Assembly (NCBI GenBank): GCA_031288215.1
Contig: JAITRV010000073.1
Span: forward strand, 1 to 19,736
Length of the DNA stretch: 19,736 nt
Source of the DNA: Spirochaetaceae bacterium
GTDB lineage: Bacteria > Spirochaetota > Spirochaetia > Treponematales > Breznakiellaceae
Reading direction: 5' to 3'
Under the pieces are notes generated by a model. The model made no database searches and had not been told where the DNA came from. It saw only the letters and a list, made by a program, of their open reading frames with translations. This document shows positions 1 through 8,236 of this stretch, in pieces. A program made the translations under genes and the position numbers. Numbering within the stretch: the first letter of the stretch is position 1; each line of letters opens with the position of its first letter.

Positions 1-1272
1 CAGTTTCCGTATTTCTCCGGGACTGGGCAAGGCCGATTTGAAAAGGACCCGGGGATCGGAACCGAGCCGGGAAAACCGGGAGAGGATCTCCCCCCGTAAA
101 TTTTCCTCCTCCCGAAGTACCGCGTCCAGGATATCCCGGCTTTCCGCCGCTTCGAGTTCCTGGGGCAGGTAAAGCAGGGGCGTGGAAATTCGGGGGAGTA
201 TATGCCGAATGAGGGTGGATTTTCCCGAACCGTTGGGACCGGAGAGGGCGATCCGGTCATCGGGCCGTATGAATAGCTCAGGGAAGGAGAGGGTCCGCCC
301 TTCCCCCAGGGGGATACTCCCCGGCTCAAGAAAAAGGAGGCGATCCCCCCGGGCCCGCTGTCCTTTCAGGGTGATGCCCCGCTTCCGTTCCTGGGGATTT
401 GCGGCCTTTTCCCGCGCTTCTTCCACCTGTTCCACCCGGTTTTGCATCCGTTTGTACAAATTTGTCCCCACCGCATCTTTGCCGGAAAGCCGGGCCAGGT
501 TTATCTTTCCCCGGGTATCCCGGTCCTTGGGGGCTATCCGCTGTTTTGAAAGCCGGTTTCGGGAACCTTCCACCACCCGCCAGCGCCTCGCGGCCTCCGC
601 CGTAAGGCGTTCCTCCTCTTCCGAAAGCTTTTTCCGCAGATTTCGCTGTTCCATCCGTTCCCGTTCCTCCTCTATCAGCCCCCGGGACACCCCGCCGGGC
701 CGCGGGGTTACGGTCCCCGCCCGAAGGAAAAGGCAGTTCCCGCAAAGGCCGTCCAACAGGGCCCGGTCATGGCTCACCAGGAGGCCGATCCCCCGGTAAG
801 CCGCCAGGGCGTCCCGTACCAGGACAGCGGCTTCCTTATCAAGGTGATTGGTAGGCTCATCTACCGCCAGCAGGGCGGGATTCCGCCAAAGAGCCGCAGC
901 CACCTGGAAGCGTTTCCGTTCCCCGTGGCTCAAGGCCTCCCAGCGGTAGGGCCAATCGGCTTCTATCCCGAGGCTGTCCATAAGACGGCCCGCGGCATTA
1001 TCGGCGGCAAAAAAGAGATCCTCCCAGGATTCGGGGATTTTTTCGGTACGCTGGGGGCAGTAAAGGTTGTCCGCTATTCCCCGGATGCTTCCCGCACCGG
1101 GGGACAGAAGCCCCGCCGCCAGAAGGAGCAGGGTGGTTTTGCCCGCGCCGTTCTCCCCGGTAATGCCGGTCCAGCCCGGGGCAAGCTCAAAACTGATATT
1201 CTTCAACACCGGGTGTATTGAGGAAGGGTAGGAAAACTCAACGGAGTTAAAGGATAAAAAAAGACGAGCCAT
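1..1272 (-). CDS. ABC-F family ATPase, ribosome-protection type (C-terminus cut by window edge)
   Basis: The frame is open from an ATG at 1272 to base 1, giving 424 residues with no stop. It has two ABC cassettes and no membrane segments. Visible motifs are Walker A GENGAGKTT (39-47), signature LSHGERKRF (114-122), Walker B and D-loop LLAVDEPTNHLD (134-145), switch SHDR (167-170), a second Walker A GPNGSGKST (345-353) and a second signature SPGE (417-420). The second Walker B lies off the window. Between the cassettes is a long, very basic, charged linker (about 190-330), as in ABC-F proteins that reach into the ribosomal peptidyl-transferase region. The linker and the SPGE-type second signature recall the Lsa/Vga/VmlR antibiotic-resistance branch more than the housekeeping Uup/EttA branch; that subgroup assignment is inference. 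GGAGG precedes the ATG by only four bases. It lies 111 bases downstream of the TPR gene on the same strand. Confidence 0.9.
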   Translation of the reverse strand, partial: MARLFLSFNSVEFSYPSSIHPVLKNISFELAPGWTGITGENGAGKTTLLLLAAGLLSPGAGSIRGIADNLYCPQRTEKIPESWEDLFFAADNAAGRLMDSLGIEADWPYRWEALSHGERKRFQVAAALWRNPALLAVDEPTNHLDKEAAVLVRDALAAYRGIGLLVSHDRALLDGLCGNCLFLRAGTVTPRPGGVSRGLIEEERERMEQRNLRKKLSEEEERLTAEAARRWRVVEGSRNRLSKQRIAPKDRDTRGKINLARLSGKDAVGTNLYKRMQNRVEQVEEAREKAANPQERKRGITLKGQRARGDRLLFLEPGSIPLGEGRTLSFPELFIRPDDRIALSGPNGSGKSTLIRHILPRISTPLLYLPQELEAAESRDILDAVLREEENLRGEILSRFSRLGSDPRVLFKSALPSPGEIRKL

Positions 1273-1300
1273 GGGGCCTCCACAGGGAATCCGCTCCCCG

Positions 1301-1314
1301 GAACCTATAGGTTC
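1301..1314. repeat. Perfect 14-bp palindrome upstream of the ABC-F gene
   Basis: GAACCTATAGGTTC reads the same on both strands. It lies 29-42 bases upstream of the ABC-F start, between the TPR stop codon and the ABC-F ribosome binding site. It could be an operator half-site pair or a short leader hairpin. No regulator is visible nearby, so the role is unassigned. Confidence 0.5.
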
Positions 1315-1344
1315 ATTGCGGCATCCCCGGACAGGTAAATTTGA

Positions 1345-1382
1345 CCGGGGGTAATGAAAGACCCCCGGCTTCCCGTGCCGGG
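1345..1382 (-). terminator. Competing hairpins after the TPR gene (weak terminator or attenuator)
   Basis: On the minus strand, just after the TPR stop codon, two stems share one arm. CCCGGC/GCCGGG (1364-1369 with 1377-1382) is followed by CCGGGGGT/ACCCCCGG (1345-1352 with 1361-1368). The second is an 8-bp stem with an 8-base loop, followed by TCAAATTT, a poor U-tract. The stems exclude each other. This could be a leaky terminator for the TPR operon or part of an attenuation leader for the ABC-F gene. Confidence 0.35.
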
Positions 1383-1383
1383 C

Positions 1384-3381
1384 TCATCGGAGGGTTCTCA
1401 GGAGGGTACGTAATTCAGGGTCCGCGGCGATCTTCCCCGGGGAGGCGCCGGCAGCCTCCTGGGACTGGAGGATGATCTCGTCCCCGGGGGCTACCCGGTC
1501 AAAGAAGCCCCGCCGGTTGATGAGCCCCGAGGAGACCTCCTCGTCTATCCGCTCGATAACCAGGGTACCCACCACATCGTCCTCGGAATAGGACAGCCCC
1601 ATCCCCTCGTTCCTGACCGTCGGCCGCCCCTGTTTGACGATTTCGTAGACCGTCTCCGGCACAACCCCGTCGGCTTTGCCCTTGTCGATGAGGCCCTGGG
1701 CGGCCCGGCGCTGGACCAGGCTTCCCCGGAAGGGGAGGGCGGCGCCGATCTGCTCCACCAGGTCCAGGGAGGCGTTCCGCAGCCGGTCCGTCCCGGTCTT
1801 GAAGGCGGAGAGGGTGAGGGCGGGGGCGCCGGTGCGGCCCACGAAGAGTTCCCCCCGGAGGGACAGATCCCGTTCCCCCTCGAAGACCGAGATGACCAAA
1901 AAGTAATCCGCGCCGGCTTCCCGGGCGGTACGGAATGCCTGGGAAAAGGAGGGCTGCCGCAGGTCCAGGTCCAGGCCCTGGATGTTCCGGTGGTGGACCA
2001 GGATATCCCGGATATAGGCGGCGGCCACCGTTCCGGCATCGGCGTGGTAGAAGGCGGATTGGGAATTCACCGAAAAGACCGCCACCTTCCAGTGGCGGCG
2101 GAAGATTTCCACCGGGTCCACGGACCAGCGCCGGAAAAGGGCGTCCGACAGGAGTGCGTCGTAGGCCTCCACCGCGTCCGTGAGGGAGGTATCCCCCTGC
2201 CCCTGTTCCTGGAGGAGCCGCAGTTCCTCCAGAAAGCGGGCGGGGTAGCCCTCCAGCCGCAGGAGTTCCGCATAGTTTCGCCGCTCCCGGGCAAAGGGGT
2301 TCAGCCGGAGGCCCCGGCGGTATTCAAAGAGGGCCTGGTCGATGAGGTTCCGGCCGCGGAAGTCCTGAGCCCGGGCAAAATGCCAGGCGGCCCAGTTCCG
2401 GCGGAGAGGGTCCTCCAGGCTGGTACTGCTGAGAAGGGTCTCCTCCAGGACGGCGCGGACAAATTCATCTTCCGGGTCCACCGTAACCGCCGCCGAGAGG
2501 ACCCCCAGGGCATCGGCGGTCCGCCGGAGCCGGATAGAGGAGAGGCCCTTGAGGTACCAGGCGCCGATGTCGCTGCGGTCCGCCGCGATAGCCTCGTCCG
2601 CCAGCCGGGCGGCCTCCTCGTACTGCCCCGACCGGTAGCGGAGGGAGGCCAGAAGGGTCCGGGCGGGGCCGTAGCCGCTGCGGTAGAACAGGGCCTGCTC
2701 GGTATAGCGGATGGCCGCGGGGAAGTTCCCCGCCTTGGCGTTGAGATAGCCCGCATAGTAGTAGATCCGGTAGTCCCCGGGATGGGCCAGGAGGGCCCGG
2801 TCTATGGAAGAAAGGGCGGCGGCGGTATCCCCCAGGGAGCCCTGGACCAGGGCCAGGGAAACCAGGAGCCGCCGGTCGTCGGGATAACGCCGGATAGCCT
2901 CCCGGTAGCGGATAACCGCGTCCCCTGATCGGCCCCGGGCTATGTCCAATTCCCCCTGGGCAAAAAGGGCTTCCCGGTTGTAGGGTTCCCGGGTGAGGAC
3001 CCAGGCGATCACCGGTTCCGCCTCCTCCAGCCGGCCCAAGGCGATAAGGGTAAAGGCCTCCAAATTCGCCGGTTCCAGATTGCTCCGGGCCAGGGTCCGG
3101 GCCTTCCGTACCCAGCTCAGGGCCTGGTCGAATTCCCCCAGCTCGTAGTAGCACTCCGCCAGGGCCGAGGTGGCCTCGGCATGGGCCGGACTCTGCCGGA
3201 GGCACTCCAGGAAGGACTCCGCCGCGGAATACCAGTCCTCGGCGGACATAGAAGCCCGGCCCCGCTCATAGGCCGCGGCGGTACCCCCGGCCTGGGCCCC
3301 GAGGGGCTCCCCCCAGAGGAGGAGGACCAGGATCCCCAGGATCAGCCCCGGGAGGAAGCCCCGGAGCGGGGAGGGGATCAT
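1384..3381 (-). CDS. Secreted TPR-repeat protein with C-terminal envelope domain
   Basis: A 665-residue protein. Residues 1-30 form a signal peptide or single anchor (hydrophobic LPGLILGILVLLLWG, then LGAQAGG). About residues 35-390 are tandem tetratricopeptide repeats with the usual A/G/Y-rich helix pairs. The C-terminal part (about 425-665) is not TPR: it begins KVAVFSVNSQSAF, contains a repeated beta-strand pattern, and ends in a segment with GDEII that resembles the small beta domain of FlgT-like proteins. That last resemblance is a weak impression. The ATG overlaps the stop of the tlyC-like gene as ATGA, so it is translationally coupled to the phoH-ybeY operon. A periplasmic protein-interaction role is likely; the partner is unknown. 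I recall a similar TPR gene beside tlyC in T. pallidum. Confidence 0.85.
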   Translation of the reverse strand: MIPSPLRGFLPGLILGILVLLLWGEPLGAQAGGTAAAYERGRASMSAEDWYSAAESFLECLRQSPAHAEATSALAECYYELGEFDQALSWVRKARTLARSNLEPANLEAFTLIALGRLEEAEPVIAWVLTREPYNREALFAQGELDIARGRSGDAVIRYREAIRRYPDDRRLLVSLALVQGSLGDTAAALSSIDRALLAHPGDYRIYYYAGYLNAKAGNFPAAIRYTEQALFYRSGYGPARTLLASLRYRSGQYEEAARLADEAIAADRSDIGAWYLKGLSSIRLRRTADALGVLSAAVTVDPEDEFVRAVLEETLLSSTSLEDPLRRNWAAWHFARAQDFRGRNLIDQALFEYRRGLRLNPFARERRNYAELLRLEGYPARFLEELRLLQEQGQGDTSLTDAVEAYDALLSDALFRRWSVDPVEIFRRHWKVAVFSVNSQSAFYHADAGTVAAAYIRDILVHHRNIQGLDLDLRQPSFSQAFRTAREAGADYFLVISVFEGERDLSLRGELFVGRTGAPALTLSAFKTGTDRLRNASLDLVEQIGAALPFRGSLVQRRAAQGLIDKGKADGVVPETVYEIVKQGRPTVRNEGMGLSYSEDDVVGTLVIERIDEEVSSGLINRRGFFDRVAPGDEIILQSQEAAGASPGKIAADPELRTLLRTLR

Positions 3382-4163
3382 GAGACCTTCTCCTGTTGGA
3401 GGATGATCTTGACGGCGTTAATCTTGTGATCCCCCATATCCTGGACGATAAATTCATGGCCCCCGTATTCGACCTTTTCGTATTTCACCGGGATCTTCCC
3501 AAAGAGGTCGAAGACAAAGCCCCCCAGGGTATCGAAGTCTTCTACCGGCAGTTCCAGGCCGAGTTCCGTGGCCAGATCCTCCAGATTGACCCGGGCGTTG
3601 CAGAGGTAGACCCCCTCTCCCAGCTTGAGGACATCCTCGGTCTCGTTGTCGAATTCATCCTGAATGTCCCCCACGATCTCCTCTATGATGTTTTCCATAC
3701 AGATTATTCCCGACACCCCCCCGTATTCGTCCACCACCACGGCGATATGCACCCGGCGGCGGCGCAGTTCCCGCAGAAGGTCGTCGATATGCTTCGATTC
3801 GGGGACAAAAAAGGGCTTGCGCAGGAGCTTGCGGATGGAAAAGTCCTTTTCGTGAACCAGGCTTTTCAGCACATCCTTGACGTAGAGGACCCCCACCACA
3901 TTGTCGATGGTATCCTCATAGACCGGAAACCGGGAGTGTTCGCTCTCGGCGATACGCTGCAGGGTTTCCTCCCGCCCGGCGTCCAGGGAAAGAAATTCCG
4001 TATCGATCCGGGATACCATCACCTCCTTGGCGGTGGTGTCCGACAGTTCCATCACCCCCCGGATCATGTCCTTCTGATCCGATTCCAGGGCCCGGTAGAT
4101 CTTCTGATCGATCCTGGGTTCGCTTTTTTTCTTAAAGAGCTTCTTAATTGCCGTAAGATTCAT
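3378..4163 (-). CDS. tlyC: TlyC/CorC/YbeX-type CBS-domain protein
   Basis: A 261-residue soluble protein. A basic N-terminus (about 1-45) is followed by two CBS domains (about 48-105, with EVMVSRIDTEF, and 112-172, with VVVDEYGGVSGIICMENI) and a CorC/HlyC transporter-associated domain (about 180-258, with DFDTLGGFVFDLFGKIP). There is no DUF21 membrane domain, so it matches short E. coli YbeX/CorC and treponemal TlyC rather than the membrane-bound forms. The family was named haemolysin or Co/Mg efflux protein. YbeX has more recently been tied to ribosome metabolism, which fits its place beside ybeY and phoH. It overlaps ybeY upstream (ATGA) and the TPR gene downstream (ATGA). CBS domains usually sense adenylates. 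Haemolytic activity should not be assumed. Confidence 0.9.
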   Translation of the reverse strand: MNLTAIKKLFKKKSEPRIDQKIYRALESDQKDMIRGVMELSDTTAKEVMVSRIDTEFLSLDAGREETLQRIAESEHSRFPVYEDTIDNVVGVLYVKDVLKSLVHEKDFSIRKLLRKPFFVPESKHIDDLLRELRRRRVHIAVVVDEYGGVSGIICMENIIEEIVGDIQDEFDNETEDVLKLGEGVYLCNARVNLEDLATELGLELPVEDFDTLGGFVFDLFGKIPVKYEKVEYGGHEFIVQDMGDHKINAVKIILQQEKVS

Positions 4164-4612
4164 AGAATACGCTCCCCGGATAGTTCCTCCAAAAGACGTT
4201 CCTGTAATTGAAGCATGGGTTCGGTCTCCTCATTGGTCGCATGATCGAGACCGTCCAGATGAAGGATACCATGAATGACGAGGCGGCGTAACTCCTCGTC
4301 CTGAGAAACATGGAAAAATTCGGCGTTCTCCGCCAGGGCTTCCAGGGAAATCACGATATCCCCGGGTAAATACCGGATTCCCCCTGCTTCTTCCAGGGTT
4401 TCCCCCAGGGGAAAGGAGAGAACATCCGTGGCCTCGTCCCGGTTACGGAAATACGCGTTCAGGGATCGGATATAGGGGTTGCCGCAGAGCAGCACCGAAA
4501 GATCCCAGCCGTCCCGGCCCAATTTTTCCAGGACCCGCAGGGAATAACGGTGAAGCCGGTCCTGCCATGGAGGGAGGGGAACCTCCTCGGCCTGTACCTC
4601 CACCCGGTTCAT
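4160..4612 (-). CDS. ybeY: YbeY endoribonuclease (rRNA maturation factor)
   Basis: 150 residues, the usual length for YbeY. The family zinc motif HGILHLDGLDH (H-x3-H-x5-H) is intact at about 124-134, and the conserved N-half block with DVLSFPLGE at about 63-71 is present. YbeY is a metal-dependent endoribonuclease needed for 16S rRNA 3'-end maturation and 70S ribosome quality control in the cytoplasm. Its ATG overlaps the stop codon of the pgpH-type gene (4609-4612), and its stop overlaps the tlyC start, so it is made from the same polycistronic message. Next to phoH (ybeZ) and the ybeX-like gene this is the classic ybeZ-ybeY-ybeX grouping with an HD phosphodiesterase inserted. Confidence 0.96.
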   Translation of the reverse strand: MNRVEVQAEEVPLPPWQDRLHRYSLRVLEKLGRDGWDLSVLLCGNPYIRSLNAYFRNRDEATDVLSFPLGETLEEAGGIRYLPGDIVISLEALAENAEFFHVSQDEELRRLVIHGILHLDGLDHATNEETEPMLQLQERLLEELSGERIL

Positions 4613-6885
4613 GGGGCCCCTCCCTCGGGAAGCCGGTTGCCGTTGGAGACAGGCGCCTCCCTGGGCAGCTTCGGGTACTCGATTCGGGAATGGTAATACC
4701 CCGCCAGGACCCGGACAAAGGCGTTTTTTATGGTTTCCAGGTCCCGGAAGGTCAGTTCCGATTCCGAAAGCTGGCCGTGTTCCACCTTGTTCATGATCAG
4801 TTCCTGGATGAATTTCTCAAGCCGGGCAGGACTGGGCTTCTTCAGGGTTCTGGTGGCTGCCTCGGTCACATCGGCGAGCATCACCACCGCGGATTCCCGG
4901 GAGCGGGGGGGCTTGCCGGGGTAGGTAAAGTCCTCCATGTTCACCGCGGACTTTGAGTCCGCCCCTTCCCGTTTCAGGGCTTCGTTGTAGAACCAACTGA
5001 TCACCGAATTGCCGTGATGTTCCGCGATGATGTCCGTCACCTCCCGGGGAAGGCCGAGGAGCCGGGCTTTCTCCACCCCCAGCTTGACGTGGCTGCGGAT
5101 CACCGTGGCGGAAAGCCGGGGGGCAATGTCGTCGTGTTTGTTGTAGACCGTCTGGTTTTCCACAAAGTAATCGGGCTGTTCTATCTTGCCGATGTCGTGG
5201 TAATAGGCCCCCACCCGGGCGAGGAGGGCGTTGGCCCCGATATCCTGGCAGGCCGTTTCGGCGAGGTTGCCCACCATCACCGAATGGCTGTAGGTCCCCG
5301 GTGCGGTGGTGAGCAGCCGCTTGAGGATCGGGGCATTGAGATCCGAGAGTTCTATCAGCCGGAACACGGTAACCGCGTTCAGCACGTGTTCCAGGGGGGG
5401 AAGGAAACCCAGGACCAGCATCCCTGAAACGATGCCGTTAAAGGCCCCGGAGAGGAGAATGAAGGGGTAATCCGAAGGGGGCGTCCTCTGGAGGAGGAGG
5501 ATCGCCGCCGTGGCGACGCAGTTCGCCCCGGCGACGATAAACCCCGCCATGATGAGGTCCATCCGCCGTTCCACCCCCCGGAGGCTGTAAGACGCGACGA
5601 CCCCGGAACAGAGGGCGAGGATGTACGAGGAGGTGTCGAAAACCCCGGAGAGGAAGGCCCCCAGGGGGAGGAGCAGGGACAGGATGATGGCTATCCGGGA
5701 GCTTATCAGGATCGAGGGAAGCATTACCATCAGGGCGGTGGGGAGGAGAATCACCGAAGGAAAGTCCCGGATGCTGAAGTTGATCCCCCGGAGCAGGAAG
5801 GCCGTGATAAAGTAGACCGCCGTCAGGGAGGAGAGGAAGTACACTTCCGGGAGGGTGAGGATCCGTCCTATGGTACGGCGGCCCATCAAAAAGGCGAAGA
5901 GGCCGTAGAGCATGAGGAGGATCAGGATCCGGGCGATGATGATCCGGGGTTCCCTCACGGAAAGGGTCATGTGGAGGGCCCGGAGTTTGACCATATCCTC
6001 CTCGGTGATGACAAAGCCCTTGCGGATGATCCGATCCCCCCGCTGGATTTCCCGTATCACCGGCTCCAGCCGGGCATTGAGTTCCTCCAGCCGCTGCTTC
6101 GTATCCTCCGGGGAGAAGAACACGTTTTCCTTGACAAAGGGGGAGAGGAGATCCGCCGCGATAGAATCAAAGGGCTTAGGATAATTTTCTCCGATAATAA
6201 AACGGTTCGCCGCGTCCCGGAAATTGGCCTTGGTGGTGAGCCGGTCAAACCTGATCCGTTCCCGTTCCGTTCTGGACCCGGAATTGTGAAGGAGCTCCAC
6301 CACATCGGGGTTGTAGATCTCAAGCCCCCGTTCGGGGAGGGCAAAGATCCCGGTCTCTATCAGGTGTTCCAGGGTTATGGAACCGTACTCCGGGAAACCT
6401 TCCCGATCCGGGGCCTGGAAAAGGGCCCCCAGGGTAACATTGGAGAAGATGCCGGGGAATTCCGCGTGGATGGCGAACTGAAAGGCCTCCAGCGAAATCC
6501 CCTCCTCCCGGAAGAACCGGAGGATCAGGGTCGTAAAGCGGTTGTAATCCTCCCGCATCTCGGCCGCGACGGTATGGTTGTACTTGAACACCGCCGGAAC
6601 CAGCCGTTCCTGGGCATCCAGCCTCAGCCGGGTGGCTTCTTCGTCCACAAAGGAGAGGGGCTGTTCCGCCGCCACATCCCGTTCCGCCACCTTGCCCGCG
6701 GCGAATTCGTCCAGGTCACCGGAAAAGTCCGCCTGCCGTCCCCCGCTGCCGATGATCACCGTCACCACCAGGACCAGGGAAGCGGCCCCCGTCGCCAGGG
6801 CGGCGCCCAGCCGGGGCCGGGGAGGTTTCAGGCTTTTCAGGAAGACGCTGCCTTCCAGCGCGTCGTTATTTTTTTTCATTATCAT
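4609..6885 (-). CDS. pgpH: PgpH/YqfF-type 7TM-HD cyclic-di-AMP phosphodiesterase
   Basis: 758 residues. There is one N-terminal membrane segment (about 28-46), a large extracytoplasmic 7TMR-HDED domain (about 50-310), a group of about seven membrane helices (about 315-500), then a cytoplasmic HD domain (about 520-735). Metal-site residues visible are H534, the HD pair at 563-564 in YYHDIGK, H599, the HH at 623-624 and D672. This is the architecture of Listeria PgpH, which hydrolyses c-di-AMP to pApA. Substrate specificity here is inferred from the family. The start is uncertain between ATG 6885 and ATG 6879; both lie inside the phoH end (overlap 14-20 bases), and neither has a strong Shine-Dalgarno, suggesting coupling to phoH. 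It overlaps ybeY downstream by four bases. Confidence 0.92.
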   Translation of the reverse strand: MIMKKNNDALEGSVFLKSLKPPRPRLGAALATGAASLVLVVTVIIGSGGRQADFSGDLDEFAAGKVAERDVAAEQPLSFVDEEATRLRLDAQERLVPAVFKYNHTVAAEMREDYNRFTTLILRFFREEGISLEAFQFAIHAEFPGIFSNVTLGALFQAPDREGFPEYGSITLEHLIETGIFALPERGLEIYNPDVVELLHNSGSRTERERIRFDRLTTKANFRDAANRFIIGENYPKPFDSIAADLLSPFVKENVFFSPEDTKQRLEELNARLEPVIREIQRGDRIIRKGFVITEEDMVKLRALHMTLSVREPRIIIARILILLMLYGLFAFLMGRRTIGRILTLPEVYFLSSLTAVYFITAFLLRGINFSIRDFPSVILLPTALMVMLPSILISSRIAIILSLLLPLGAFLSGVFDTSSYILALCSGVVASYSLRGVERRMDLIMAGFIVAGANCVATAAILLLQRTPPSDYPFILLSGAFNGIVSGMLVLGFLPPLEHVLNAVTVFRLIELSDLNAPILKRLLTTAPGTYSHSVMVGNLAETACQDIGANALLARVGAYYHDIGKIEQPDYFVENQTVYNKHDDIAPRLSATVIRSHVKLGVEKARLLGLPREVTDIIAEHHGNSVISWFYNEALKREGADSKSAVNMEDFTYPGKPPRSRESAVVMLADVTEAATRTLKKPSPARLEKFIQELIMNKVEHGQLSESELTFRDLETIKNAFVRVLAGYYHSRIEYPKLPREAPVSNGNRLPEGGAP

Positions 6886-7948
6886 AAGCCTGTATTATCT
6901 TTTTGATGAGGGGATTCCTGACCACATCGGCGGTGTTGAGGTAGCTGATATGGAGCCCCTCCACCGAGGACAGGATGGACAAGGCATGGAGCAGCCCGGA
7001 ATCAATGCGCTTGGGGAGATCTATCTGGGTGGTATCCCCGGTGATCACCGCCCGCGCCCCCTGTCCTATCCGGGTGAGGAACATCTTCATCTGCTCCTTG
7101 GTGGTATTTTGGGCCTCGTCCAGGATGATGACGCTGTCGTTAAGGCTCCTCCCCCGCATATAGGCCAGGGGGGCAATCTCGATGGCCCGGCTTTCCTCCA
7201 GCCGGCGGATGACCTCATAGGGGACCAGGGCTTCCATGGCATCGTAAAGGGGCCTGAGGTAGGGGTTTATCTTCTGGGTCAGATCCCCCGGGAGAAAACC
7301 CAGGTTCTCCCCGGCCTCCACCACCGGCCGGGTTAAGACCATTTTCCGTATCTTCTTGGAAAGCACCAGCCGCAATGCCTCGGCAATGGCCAGGTAGGTC
7401 TTGCCGGTCCCCGCGGGACCCACGCAGAAACTGATGTCGTGGGACCGCATCCCCAGGACATACCGCGCCTGGTTCGCCGTCCGGGGAAAAACCCGGATAA
7501 ACCCGTGGGGTATCTGGATGAGGGCTTCCCGCAGGAGTTCGGGACCCCCTGGGCCCACGCCCTCCCGAGGCCCCTCCCCGCGGGTCTCCGCGCCGGCGCT
7601 CTGCGGGGGAAGTTCAAAGGGAACGATAGTCCCTGCCAGGGCCCGGACATAATCCGGAGAAGGGTTTTCACCCTCCCGAACAGCGGCTATTAGACTATCT
7701 ATCATCGTTCTGAACCGCCGGACGGCGGTTTCATCAACCCCCTCCAACCGTATCTCATTCCCCCGGGTTGCGATCCGCCCTCCCAGGGAACCTTCGATGA
7801 CCTTCAGATTCCCGTCATTGGCCCCGCATACCCCGGACAGAACCTCCCGGTTGTCCAGTACGATGGTAATACTATCCTCCAAATAAACCTCTATATGGGG
7901 AGTGTAATCCCCCGGAACAGGGAAGTCAAGGGGCGCATTGCGCCACAA
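6866..7948 (-). CDS. phoH: PhoH-like ATPase (YbeZ)
   Basis: 360 residues. The N-terminal part (about 18-110) has the small domain typical of PhoH/YbeZ. A Gly/Pro-rich linker at 112-136 follows, and then the P-loop ATPase with Walker A GPAGTGKT (177-184) and Walker B VIILDEAQ (273-280), followed by NTTKEQMKMFLTRIG. YbeZ partners YbeY in rRNA handling, and here the genes sit in one operon. The start is TTG at 7948: the frame upstream to the stop at 8015-8017 has no ATG or GTG, and the family's N-terminal strand begins near residue 19. The Shine-Dalgarno is poor (AGAAA). A weak start on the first gene may keep expression of the whole operon low. Family call is secure; the start is less so. Confidence 0.93.
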   Translation of the reverse strand: MWRNAPLDFPVPGDYTPHIEVYLEDSITIVLDNREVLSGVCGANDGNLKVIEGSLGGRIATRGNEIRLEGVDETAVRRFRTMIDSLIAAVREGENPSPDYVRALAGTIVPFELPPQSAGAETRGEGPREGVGPGGPELLREALIQIPHGFIRVFPRTANQARYVLGMRSHDISFCVGPAGTGKTYLAIAEALRLVLSKKIRKMVLTRPVVEAGENLGFLPGDLTQKINPYLRPLYDAMEALVPYEVIRRLEESRAIEIAPLAYMRGRSLNDSVIILDEAQNTTKEQMKMFLTRIGQGARAVITGDTTQIDLPKRIDSGLLHALSILSSVEGLHISYLNTADVVRNPLIKKIIQAYDNEKK

Positions 7949-8008
7949 TTTTTCTAAGTGAAAAGGGGGTGTGAGCCAAAATAAAAACCGAGCCGAACCA
8001 TCTAAGAG

Positions 8009-8014
8009 ATTATA
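8009..8014 (-). promoter_or_regulatory. Candidate -10 box for the phoH operon
   Basis: The minus strand reads TATAAT at 8014 to 8009, about 60 bases before the TTG start of phoH. No good -35 match is seen at 16-18 bases (GTAATT is the nearest), so this is a candidate based mainly on a perfect -10 hexamer in a divergent intergenic region. Confidence 0.4.
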
Positions 8015-8105
8015 CTACAAGGAATGAGGCAAATTACTAAATTTCGACAGGATAAAGAATTAAAAACCCTTGTACCGTCCGGAATTCTCGTAAATAGGCT
8101 TTATT

Positions 8106-8138
8106 TTAAGTCTATGTCTATACAGGACGTAGACTTAA
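8106..8138. repeat. 13-bp inverted repeat with 7-base loop
   Basis: Arms TTAAGTCTATGTC (8106-8118) and GACGTAGACTTAA (8126-8138) are complementary except for one position that is a G-U wobble in plus-strand RNA; the loop is TATACAG. It is the strongest structure in the divergent region, about 100 bases upstream of the rightward promoter. Neither side has a proper U-tract, so an operator or structured RNA is as likely as a terminator. Confidence 0.7.
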
Positions 8139-8236
8139 TTTCGGCTAGATTTTATTATGGCGCAACACGGAGCGGGATTTCCTGCGTTGGGGCATTTTTT
8201 CCTGAAACTGAGATGCCGCGCTTCATTTGTTTTTGC

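Noticed and set aside
3378..4163. TlyC as a haemolysin
   Set aside because: The name is historical. The CBS plus CorC_HlyC layout and the ybeY/phoH neighbourhood point to a YbeX-like cytoplasmic role, and no secretion signal is present.
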